Below are positions 57,048 to 64,000 of a stretch of 64,000 nt of DNA, in pieces (positions within the stretch are counted from its first letter, which is position 1; each line of letters starts with the position of its first letter). A program made the translations under genes and the position numbers. The notes under the pieces were generated by a model. It was not told where the DNA came from and ran no database searches. It was given only the letters and a program-made list of their open reading frames with translations. The stretch is from positions 1 through 64,000 of the forward strand of contig NZ_LHPI01000008.1 in NCBI RefSeq assembly GCF_001274785.1. Reading direction: 5' to 3'. The DNA is from Vibrio hepatarius (GTDB taxonomy: Bacteria; Pseudomonadota; Gammaproteobacteria; Enterobacterales; Vibrionaceae).

Positions 57048-59669
57048 ATGCCTATTCAATCACCGCTGACTTTAGAAGATCACCAGATCACCATTAGTGA
57101 GCTAAAAAACCAACTCGAAGCGTTTGCTGAGTACCAGAAAACGGAATTTCTCAATCATCATCCGGTCACCGATCTCGTATTAGGTCGTGCGGAGTTCATT
57201 GATTTGATGCTCAACAGGCTATGGAACCACTTTGGCTTTTCTTCCCTACCGAACATTAGCCTTGTCGCCGTCGGCGGCTATGGCCGTGGCGAACTACACC
57301 CGCTTTCTGACATCGATATTCTTGTTATTTCGCGTAAATCGTTACCCGAGTCTCTGGCCGCAAAAGTCAGCGAATTTATTACCCTGCTTTGGGATTTAAA
57401 ACTCGAAGTGGGCCACGCGGTGCGCAGCATTGAAGAGTGCGCAACCATTGGCCGCGAAGACTTAACTGTTGCCACAAACCTGCAAGAAGCTCGACTACTG
57501 TGTGGCTGTGAGGATACTTTCCACCAACTGAAAGTGGTGATTCATTCGGAGTCATTCTGGCCCAGCGAGCAGTTCTATCAAGCGAAGGTTCAAGAGCAGC
57601 GTGAACGCCACGCGCGTTACCACGACACGACCTACAATCTTGAGCCGGATATCAAATCAACACCGGGTGGCCTGCGTGATATCCATACCTTAAGCTGGAT
57701 TGCCCGCCGTCACTTTGGCGCGACCTCTCTGCTCGAAATGAGCCACTTCGGCTTTTTGACCGATGCCGAATACCGTGAGCTGTTGGAGTGTCAGGACTTC
57801 CTTTGGCGAGTACGATTCGCATTACATTTACAGTTAAAACGCTACGACAACCGCCTGACGTTTGCTCACCAAGCTCAGGTAGCGGAATGCCTAGGTTTCC
57901 AAGGCGAAGGTAACCAAGCAGTCGAGAAAATGATGAAAGAGTTCTACCGCACACTAAGACGTGTCGCCGAACTCAACAAAATGCTACTTAAACTGTTCGA
58001 CCAAGCGATTCTCGACAACGGTATCGAAAGCGAACCAGAGATCCTCAGCGACGACTTCTTGCGTCGTGGTCACCTAATCGAAGCGAGAAAGCCAGCATTA
58101 TTCCAAGCGCGTCCAGAAACCATTCTGGATATGTTCCTGCATATCGCTAATGACTCGACTATCGAAGGGGTCGCACCGCCGACTATGCGACAGTTGCGTA
58201 CTGCACGCCGTCGACTCAATAAGTTCCTACATACGATGCCTGCCGCGAGAGAAAAGTTCATGGAATTGTGCCGCCATCCTAATGCGCTGCACAAAGCCTT
58301 TAGCCTGATGCACAAGTTAGGCGTACTTGCTGCGTATCTACCGCAATGGAGCCAGATTGTCGGTCAGATGCAGTTTGACCTCTTCCACGTTTACACCGTG
58401 GATGAACACAGCGTACGTTTGCTCAAGCACATCAATACTTTTAGCTACGCTAAAAACCACGATAAGCATCCAATTTGCTGCGAAGTGTACCCGCGCATTC
58501 AGAAAAAAGAGCTGCTTATTCTAGCGGCCATTTTCCACGACATCGGTAAAGGTCGTGGCGGAGACCACTCAGAGATCGGCGAAGTAGAAGCGTATGATTT
58601 CTGTATTGAACACGGCCTGTCAAAACCAGAGGCTAAACTGGTATCTTGGCTGGTGCGTAACCACTTATTGATGTCGGTCACCGCGCAGCGCCGTGATATT
58701 TACGACCCAGAAGTCATCACCGAATTTGCTAAACAAGTCCGCGACGAAGAACGCCTTGAATACCTTGTTTGTCTGACGGTTGCGGATATTTGCGCGACCA
58801 ACCCTGAGCTTTGGAACAGTTGGAAGCGTACCCTGCTGGCCGAGCTATTCCACTCAACGCAACGAGCACTGCGTCGCGGCTTAGAAAATCCTGTCGATAT
58901 ACGCGAGCGTATTCGCCATAACCAGCAAATGGCATCGGCTCTGCTGCGTAAAGAAGGTTTTAGCGCACGAGAAATTGAAGTGCTCTGGCAACGTTTTAAA
59001 GCGGACTACTTCCTGCGCCATACCCATAAACAAATCGCCTGGCACTGTACGCACCTGCTGCGCCATGACGACCACTCTAAACCGCTGATCTTAATCTCCA
59101 AGAAAGCGACCCGAGGCGGCACAGAAGTGTTTGTTTACAGCAAAGACCAACATGCCCTGTTTGCAACAGTAGTGGCAGAGTTAGACCGTCGTAATCTTAA
59201 CGTACACGACGCTCAGGTCATGTCGAGTAAAGACGGCTACGTACTCGATACTTTTATGGTTCTCGACCAGCATGGCAACGTGATCGAAGAAGACCGTCAC
59301 AAAGCAGTGATCAAGCATTTGGTTCACGTGCTGAAAGATGGTCGTCCGACGAAGATTAAAACGCGCCGTATACCACGTAAGTTGCAACACTTTAAGGTGA
59401 AAACTCAGGTGGACTTTTTGCCGACCAAGAGTAAAAAACGCACGTTAATGGAGTTTGTTGCTCTGGATACACCAGGATTACTGGCGACAGTCGGCGCTAC
59501 ATTTGCCGATTTAGGCGTGCATCTTCATGCCGCGAAAATCACCACGATTGGTGAGCGTGCCGAGGATTTATTTATCATCACAAGTGATAACGGTGGCAAG
59601 CTGACCGAGGAAGAAGAGTTGCAATTGAGAGCGGAGTTGATCGAAAACGTGGCCAAGCTCGCTCCGTAA
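57048..59669 (+). CDS. glnD: Bifunctional uridylyltransferase/uridylyl-removing enzyme
   Basis: The nitrogen sensor that uridylylates or deuridylylates PII (GlnB Tyr51) according to glutamine. 873 aa. In order: nucleotidyltransferase domain with GGYGRGELHPLSDIDIL (catalytic Asp88 and Asp90), a PII-uridylyltransferase helical domain, an HD domain for removal (AAIFHDIGKGRGGDHSEIG, near residue 500) and two ACT domains (from about 700 and 805) that bind glutamine. Monocistronic here, downstream of map. The target gene glnB lies at 34 kb in the same window. Confidence 0.97.
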   Translation: MPIQSPLTLEDHQITISELKNQLEAFAEYQKTEFLNHHPVTDLVLGRAEFIDLMLNRLWNHFGFSSLPNISLVAVGGYGRGELHPLSDIDILVISRKSLPESLAAKVSEFITLLWDLKLEVGHAVRSIEECATIGREDLTVATNLQEARLLCGCEDTFHQLKVVIHSESFWPSEQFYQAKVQEQRERHARYHDTTYNLEPDIKSTPGGLRDIHTLSWIARRHFGATSLLEMSHFGFLTDAEYRELLECQDFLWRVRFALHLQLKRYDNRLTFAHQAQVAECLGFQGEGNQAVEKMMKEFYRTLRRVAELNKMLLKLFDQAILDNGIESEPEILSDDFLRRGHLIEARKPALFQARPETILDMFLHIANDSTIEGVAPPTMRQLRTARRRLNKFLHTMPAAREKFMELCRHPNALHKAFSLMHKLGVLAAYLPQWSQIVGQMQFDLFHVYTVDEHSVRLLKHINTFSYAKNHDKHPICCEVYPRIQKKELLILAAIFHDIGKGRGGDHSEIGEVEAYDFCIEHGLSKPEAKLVSWLVRNHLLMSVTAQRRDIYDPEVITEFAKQVRDEERLEYLVCLTVADICATNPELWNSWKRTLLAELFHSTQRALRRGLENPVDIRERIRHNQQMASALLRKEGFSAREIEVLWQRFKADYFLRHTHKQIAWHCTHLLRHDDHSKPLILISKKATRGGTEVFVYSKDQHALFATVVAELDRRNLNVHDAQVMSSKDGYVLDTFMVLDQHGNVIEEDRHKAVIKHLVHVLKDGRPTKIKTRRIPRKLQHFKVKTQVDFLPTKSKKRTLMEFVALDTPGLLATVGATFADLGVHLHAAKITTIGERAEDLFIITSDNGGKLTEEEELQLRAELIENVAKLAP

Positions 59670-59787
59670 GCGATCTTGACCACAAGTTACTGCTCTGCTT
59701 GAAAAATCAACTATCTACTACGCTAATAGGCTGCTACATTAACTATTGGATTAGTTAATAACTTCGACACAGTTAAAGAGGTAGCCT

Positions 59788-60171
59788 ATGTTTCCACACC
59801 TCACCGGTTTAGGCATTCAAGATCCTAAACAGATTGAGCGCTATTCACTTCGCCAAGAAGCGCACAAGGACGTGTTAAAAGTCTATTTTCGCAAGCAAAA
59901 AGGAGAACTGTTTGCGAAAAGCGTGAAATTCAAATACCCACGTCAGGTGAAAAATGTTTTGGTTGACAGCGGCAGTCACAAATACAAAGAAGTCACCGAG
60001 ATCAACCGTAATCTAACATTGGTTATTGATGAACTGAACAAGATTACCAAACCAGAGAAACTGGTCGAGACCGATGTGAAGCAGAAAATCCTATCTGATT
60101 TACGTCATCTAGAAAAAGTGGTTTCCAGTAAGATCGCTGAGATTGAAGCCGATCTAGAAAAGCTAAAATAA
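59788..60171 (+). CDS. DUF3461 family protein (YaeH-like)
   Basis: A short, very charged protein of 127 aa with no signal peptide. It starts [20 protein letters not shown], a beginning I recognise from the DUF3461/YaeH family, which sits beside glnD in many gammaproteobacteria. The C-terminal third is predicted coiled ([20 protein letters not shown]). No function is known. AAAGAGG precedes the start, and a strong bidirectional terminator follows. Confidence 0.88.
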   Translation: MFPHLTGLGIQDPKQIERYSLRQEAHKDVLKVYFRKQKGELFAKSVKFKYPRQVKNVLVDSGSHKYKEVTEINRNLTLVIDELNKITKPEKLVETDVKQKILSDLRHLEKVVSSKIAEIEADLEKLK

Positions 60172-60183
60172 TCGCTGTATACG

Positions 60184-60212
60184 AAAAAGGCTTCCTACTG
60201 GAAGCCTTTTTT
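60184..60212. terminator. Bidirectional terminator between the DUF3461 gene and pgpA
   Basis: AAAAAGGCTTCC-TACT-GGAAGCCTTTTTT, a 12-bp perfect stem with A- and T-tracts on both sides, between convergent genes. Confidence 0.93.
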
Positions 60213-60227
60213 CATCTTGGTTTACGC

Positions 60228-60731
60228 TTACAACCAACCAGCGTATAGACCGACTAGATACAGTGCAACACCCGCCATCACACCAGCGACGATGTCATCG
60301 ATCATGATGCCTAACCCGCCGTGAACTCGCTTGTCTAACCAACCAATCGGCCATGGTTTAACCATGTCAAAGAAACGGAACAACACAAATCCCGTCGCGA
60401 GCCATTTCCAATCAAACACGGCTAAACCCAACATCGGTACCACCAGCATGGTAATCCACATTCCGGCAAATTCATCCCAAACGATCGAGCCGTGGTCGTG
60501 CACGCCCATGTCGTCAGAAGTCACTTGGCAGATCTTTACCCCGATGACGCACGAAGCTATCACCACCAGCCCATACAGCGGCAGCGACAAATGCGCTAAG
60601 AGTAAATAAAACGGCAAAGAAGCCAAAGTCCCCATCGTGCCAGGAACAATCGGAGATAAACCACTACCAAACCCTGTCGCCAGTAGGTGCCAGGGGTTCT
60701 TGAGTGAAATGCGAGATAATGGGTTTGTCAT
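60228..60731 (-). CDS. pgpA: Phosphatidylglycerophosphatase A
   Basis: Dephosphorylates phosphatidylglycerol phosphate at the inner membrane. 167 aa with about four helices. Signatures: LATGFGSGLSPIVPGTMG, HDHGSIVWDEFAGMW with metal-binding acids and FRFFDMVKPWPIGWLD. It follows thiL by 12 bases, the usual thiL-pgpA pair. Confidence 0.96.
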   Translation of the reverse strand: MTNPLSRISLKNPWHLLATGFGSGLSPIVPGTMGTLASLPFYLLLAHLSLPLYGLVVIASCVIGVKICQVTSDDMGVHDHGSIVWDEFAGMWITMLVVPMLGLAVFDWKWLATGFVLFRFFDMVKPWPIGWLDKRVHGGLGIMIDDIVAGVMAGVALYLVGLYAGWL

Positions 60732-60743
60732 ACTAATGTTTTA

Positions 60744-61709
60744 TTATTTGAAATGGTCGTAGCCACTGAGTGACCAATTTAGCGCTTCGCCGTGTAAATG
60801 AAGGTCAAAAGTACCTTGTGGTCGAATCTGACCAATGCAACTAACTTTAGCGCCACAGTGTGCCAACGCACTTTCGATAGCACCTTGGTTTTGTTCAGGC
60901 ACGGTAAAGCACAGCTCGTATTCTTCACCGCTGGTTAGGGCATATTGAAGCGCAACTTCCGGATTACCGACAAACTGAACTAACTCATTAGACACAGGAA
61001 GCTTAGAAACATCAATACTAGCGCCAACTTGTGAACGCTGCAAAATATGCGGCAAGTCTGAGATCAAGCCGTCGGAGATATCAATCGCTGCACTGGCTAA
61101 ACCCAACAAAGCCTGGCCAACCAACACTCGTGGTGTAGAGAGATAGTGACGTTGCTCCAGTTCGCTCGCGAACGGCTTGCGCTCAAGCTCGCGATTAAGA
61201 ATCACGTCAAGGCCAGCTTTACTGTCGCCTAAGTCACCAGTGACATAGATCCAGTCGCCTACACTCGCACCGTCACGTCGCAGCGCCTTCTCCGGCGCGA
61301 CTAAGCCTTGTACGGTCAGCGTGAGACTCAGCGGTCCTTTGGTAGTATCACCGCCGATCAACTGAATACCAAAGTAATCGGCTAGCTGGAAAAATGCATC
61401 GCAAAACGGTGCCAGCCAAGCTTCATCCGGCTCGGGCATCGTCAGGGCAAAGGAGACCCAAGCAGGTGTTGCGCCCATCGCCGCCAAATCACTGATGTTG
61501 GAAGCTAACGCTTTGTGCGCGACCCACGCAGGATTAGCGTCTGGAAGAAAATGGGTACCGGCAACTAGAGTATCGGTACTGATGGCGACGGATAAGCCTT
61601 GTGGTACTTGAACCAAGGCACAATCATCACCTGCGGCCAACAACACGTCTTTACGCTGCTGCTGCCTGCCAACAAAGTATTTCTCAATCAGATTAAATTC
61701 ACCAGACAT
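60744..61709 (-). CDS. thiL: Thiamine-monophosphate kinase
   Basis: Phosphorylates thiamine monophosphate to thiamine diphosphate with ATP. 321 aa from the ATG at 61709 (MSGEFNLIEKYF); the longer frame to 61754 runs through the nusB terminator. AAGDDCALV, VAISTDTLVAGTHF, AASNISDLAAMGA-like (ALASNISDLAAMGA), QLIGGDTTKGPL and AIDISDGLISDL are the PurM-fold motifs. Confidence 0.95.
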   Translation of the reverse strand: MSGEFNLIEKYFVGRQQQRKDVLLAAGDDCALVQVPQGLSVAISTDTLVAGTHFLPDANPAWVAHKALASNISDLAAMGATPAWVSFALTMPEPDEAWLAPFCDAFFQLADYFGIQLIGGDTTKGPLSLTLTVQGLVAPEKALRRDGASVGDWIYVTGDLGDSKAGLDVILNRELERKPFASELEQRHYLSTPRVLVGQALLGLASAAIDISDGLISDLPHILQRSQVGASIDVSKLPVSNELVQFVGNPEVALQYALTSGEEYELCFTVPEQNQGAIESALAHCGAKVSCIGQIRPQGTFDLHLHGEALNWSLSGYDHFK

Positions 61710-61739
61710 TAGGAATTCCACAGATTGTTGAGTACGAAT

Positions 61740-61768
61740 AAAAAAGGTCAGCATTTGCTGACCTTTTT
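61740..61768 (-). terminator. Terminator between nusB and thiL
   Basis: AAAAAGGTCAGC-AAAT-GCTGACCTTTTT on the minus strand, a 12-bp stem with a T-run continuing. It ends 31 bases before the thiL start, leaving little room for a separate thiL promoter. Confidence 0.9.
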
Positions 61769-61782
61769 AAATTTGAAATCAA

Positions 61783-62250
61783 TTACTTCTTACGAACGTG
61801 AGGCGCTGCTTTATCAAGCACACCGTTCACGAACTTATGACTATCTTCAGCAGCGAATACTTTTGCAAGTTCAATCGCTTCGTTGATAACCACTTTGTAA
61901 GGTACGTCTTCACGACGTGTCATTTCATACATAGCAAGACGAAGCAATGCTAGCTCCATCATGTCCAGATCCTGCATTGGGCGTGCAGTATAAGGACGAA
62001 TCTTGCTGTCTAGCTCTGTGTGACTTAGCACAACACCTGTTAGTAGGTCACGGAAGTAGGCAACGTCAGTTTCTGGAGCTGCAAGTGCTGGTTCTGAGGC
62101 ATGATGCTCTTCTTCATCATACTTGCCACCAGATAAGAACTGCTCTTCAATAGTGGCAACATTCTCTTTGGTAATTTGCCATGAGTAGATCGCTTGTAGA
62201 GCGAATCGACGTGCATTACGACGTGCGGCTGGTTTCACACTGGCCCCCAT
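61783..62250 (-). CDS. nusB: Transcription antitermination factor NusB
   Basis: With NusE (S10) binds boxA RNA to keep polymerase going through rRNA operons. 155 aa, with an all-helical fold and typical [15 protein letters not shown] at the start and [26 protein letters not shown] near the end (here as separate helices). Its ATG overlaps the ribH stop codon by one base (TAATG). Confidence 0.96.
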   Translation of the reverse strand: MGASVKPAARRNARRFALQAIYSWQITKENVATIEEQFLSGGKYDEEEHHASEPALAAPETDVAYFRDLLTGVVLSHTELDSKIRPYTARPMQDLDMMELALLRLAMYEMTRREDVPYKVVINEAIELAKVFAAEDSHKFVNGVLDKAAPHVRKK

Positions 62251-62720
62251 TAGGAATCAATTTCTGAAAGAACGTTAATCATCTCAAGTGCGCTCAGTGC
62301 AGCCTCTGCACCTTTATTACCAGCCTTGGTTCCTGCGCGCTCGATAGCTTGGTCAATTGTATCAACTGTCAGGACACCAAATGCTACTGGAAGACTGTAT
62401 TCCAGAGATACTTGCGCAAGACCTTTGTTACATTCACTACAAACATAGTCGAAGTGTGGTGTACCACCACGAATTACTGTACCTAGAGACACGATCGCAT
62501 CGAACTTACCTGTTTTTGCTACACGCTGAGCAACAAGAGGTAATTCCACTGCACCAGGACAACGAACTACAGTAATGTTTTCTTCGCTAACCTGTCCATG
62601 ACGCTTTAAAGTATCGATTGCACCAGACAATAGACTTTCGTTAATAAAACTGTTGAAACGAGAAATAACGATAGCAATTTTTGCGTTTGGCGCTGGGAAG
62701 CCACCCTCGATCACTTTCAT
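62250..62720 (-). CDS. ribH: 6,7-dimethyl-8-ribityllumazine synthase
   Basis: The penultimate step of riboflavin synthesis. 156 aa from the ATG at 62720 ([18 protein letters not shown]), the family length; the frame is open upstream to 62771 without support. [21 protein letters not shown]-type [13 protein letters not shown] and [16 protein letters not shown] with the catalytic His in PHFDYV are visible. It is followed without a gap by nusB. Confidence 0.97.
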   Translation of the reverse strand: MKVIEGGFPAPNAKIAIVISRFNSFINESLLSGAIDTLKRHGQVSEENITVVRCPGAVELPLVAQRVAKTGKFDAIVSLGTVIRGGTPHFDYVCSECNKGLAQVSLEYSLPVAFGVLTVDTIDQAIERAGTKAGNKGAEAALSALEMINVLSEIDS

Positions 62721-62839
62721 AAGCTTTCCTTTAACTATGTTCATCAAGTGAGAATCGCCGGATTCTAGCACAGATTTGTGAGCAATATCTAATGGAAATT
62801 TCGTATTGCTCGAGCCTTGGCTAACGGTTTGAACAGCAA

Positions 62840-62873
62840 AGAGGGCAAAAGGTCGCTAAACCATTTGCCCTCT
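62840..62873 (-). terminator. Hairpin between ribBX and ribH, probable weak terminator
   Basis: AGAGGGCAAA pairs with TTTGCCCTCT around a 13-14-base loop on the minus strand, 23 bases after the ribBX stop. The T-run is poor. Confidence 0.5.
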
Positions 62874-62895
62874 AATTCATCGTCTGATTTGGCGA

Positions 62896-64000
62896 TTATT
62901 CGCAGACATATTCCACGACGTTCAAACCAAAGCCGCCCAATGCGTGGTACTTCTTATTGGTTGACGAGAGTAGACGCATGTCATGCACACCCAGATCCGC
63001 CAAAATTTGCGAACCAACACCAACGCGACGAGAAGTGCCCTGACGCTTCGCTAACGTCGGCGCTTGGCCTTTATCTTGCGCTTCAAACATCTTCACGCGG
63101 TGGATAAGCAAATCCGTCGATTCTTCATTGCCGAGGATAACCAGTACCCCGCCCTCTTTACCGATACGCTTCATCGCTTTATCCAGCGTCCAGCTACGCT
63201 CTGCATTGCGGTCACTGCGAAGCAGGTCAGTAAAGGTGTCTTGCAGATGCACACGAACCAGTGGCGCTTGACCTTCAAGCTCCCCTTTACATAGCGCGTA
63301 GTGAATTTGGTTATCGATGGTGTCACGGTAAGTCACCAGTTCAAACTCACCGAATTCGGTTGGCAGTTTGCACTCAGCCACGCGTTCAATCGTGGTTTCA
63401 GTGTTGTTGCGGTACTCGATCAGGTCAGCGATAGTGCCGAGTTTGATGTCATGTTTTTCCGCAAACACTTCTAAGTCAGGGCGACGCGCCATGGTGCCAT
63501 CGTCGTTAAGAATCTCAACGATTACGCCTGCTGGCTCGAAACCCGCTAAGCGAGCTAAATCACATCCAGCTTCGGTATGACCAGCGCGAGTCAATACACC
63601 ACCTTCTTGAGCTGCAAGCGGGAAGATATGACCAGGCTGAACAAGGTCTGCCGCTTTCGCGTCTTTCGCCACAGCGGCTTGCACTGTACGAGCGCGGTCT
63701 GCCGCTGAAATACCCGTTGTAACGCCTTCAGCCGCTTCAATTGAGACGGTGAAGTTAGTCGTGTACTGAGCGTTATTGTCTTGCACCATTGGTGGCAAGC
63801 CGAGCTTTTCACATCGATCTTTGGTCATCGTCAGACAAATCAAACCACGACCATGAGTTGCCATAAAGTTGATCGCTTCTGGAGTCACGAGCTCCGCAGC
63901 CATGATCAGGTCACCTTCATTTTCGCGGTCTTCGTCATCCATCAGGATAACCATTTTTCCGAGGCGAATATCTTCAATAATCTCTTGTGGCGTACTAATT
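62896..64000 (-). CDS. ribBX: 3,4-dihydroxy-2-butanone 4-phosphate synthase with degenerate GTP cyclohydrolase II domain (5' end outside window)
   Basis: The gene runs off the right edge. The last codons in the window read [15 protein letters not shown], so only about two residues are missing. The first 200 residues are a complete RibB domain: [34 protein letters not shown] and [17 protein letters not shown]. The following 150 residues align in length with GTP cyclohydrolase II, but where active enzymes have the three zinc cysteines (ECLTGD...LRCDCG) this protein has [20 protein letters not shown], with none. It therefore fits the RibBX type, with a real RibA expected elsewhere in the genome. 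It precedes ribH on the same strand. Confidence 0.93.
   Translation of the reverse strand, partial: ISTPQEIIEDIRLGKMVILMDDEDRENEGDLIMAAELVTPEAINFMATHGRGLICLTMTKDRCEKLGLPPMVQDNNAQYTTNFTVSIEAAEGVTTGISAADRARTVQAAVAKDAKAADLVQPGHIFPLAAQEGGVLTRAGHTEAGCDLARLAGFEPAGVIVEILNDDGTMARRPDLEVFAEKHDIKLGTIADLIEYRNNTETTIERVAECKLPTEFGEFELVTYRDTIDNQIHYALCKGELEGQAPLVRVHLQDTFTDLLRSDRNAERSWTLDKAMKRIGKEGGVLVILGNEESTDLLIHRVKMFEAQDKGQAPTLAKRQGTSRRVGVGSQILADLGVHDMRLLSSTNKKYHALGGFGLNVVEYVCE

Overview
The window is a stretch of housekeeping chromosome from a marine gammaproteobacterium, almost certainly a Vibrio (most likely the larger chromosome). The evidence is gene content and order: rpsB-tsf-pyrH-frr-uppS-cdsA-ispC-rseP-bamA-skp-lpxD-fabZ-lpxA-lpxB-rnhB-dnaE-accA-tilS, dnaQ/rnhA/gloB/mltD, gmhB next to metNIQ, trmO-proS, and ribBX-ribH-nusB-thiL-pgpA. 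The species cannot be named from this sequence alone. No phage, IS element, integron, CRISPR array or rRNA gene was seen; only the last 19 bases of a tRNA lie at the left edge.

Layout. 1-5.1 kb: tRNA 3' end, then the trehalose system treR-treB-treC (minus strand) with two TreR-type operators and a CRP-like site before treB, then a small MliC-like lipoprotein. 5.1-8.5 kb: gmhB (heptose phosphatase) divergent from the methionine importer metN-metI-metQ, which is preceded by three tandem MetJ boxes. 8.5-12 kb: a 175-bp MITE-like palindromic repeat, an AraC/GyrI-type regulator, an AbgT transporter, and the zinc-independent paralogues of ribosomal proteins L36 and L31 behind a Zur box and an adjoining Fur-like box. 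12-19 kb: trmO, proS, a YafJ-type amidotransferase, gmhA, and fadE with a FadR operator.

19-26.5 kb is the main accessory module. It holds a CoA-acylating (methyl)malonate-semialdehyde dehydrogenase, a beta-alanine:pyruvate aminotransferase, an MFS transporter and a P1-family (DmpA/BapA-like) aminopeptidase, with one AraC- and one LysR-type regulator. Together they read as a route from beta-alanyl peptides, via beta-alanine and malonate semialdehyde, to acetyl-CoA. The two promoters of the module share a sequence motif.

26.6-36 kb: a TIGR03503-like membrane protein with dnaQ, then rnhA, a methyltransferase, gloB, mltD, a Yip1-type membrane protein, a secreted endonuclease/exonuclease/phosphatase-fold protein, the PII protein glnB, a cytochrome c and tilS. 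36-55.7 kb: the large minus-strand cluster for fatty acids, lipid A, outer-membrane assembly, isoprenoid and phospholipid synthesis and translation, broken by several intrinsic-terminator-like hairpins. The rpsB transcript starts with a recognisable S2 autoregulatory leader. 55.9-64 kb: map, glnD (the uridylyltransferase acting on GlnB), a DUF3461 protein, then pgpA, thiL, nusB, ribH and, running off the right edge, ribBX, whose GTP cyclohydrolase II half has lost the zinc-binding cysteines.
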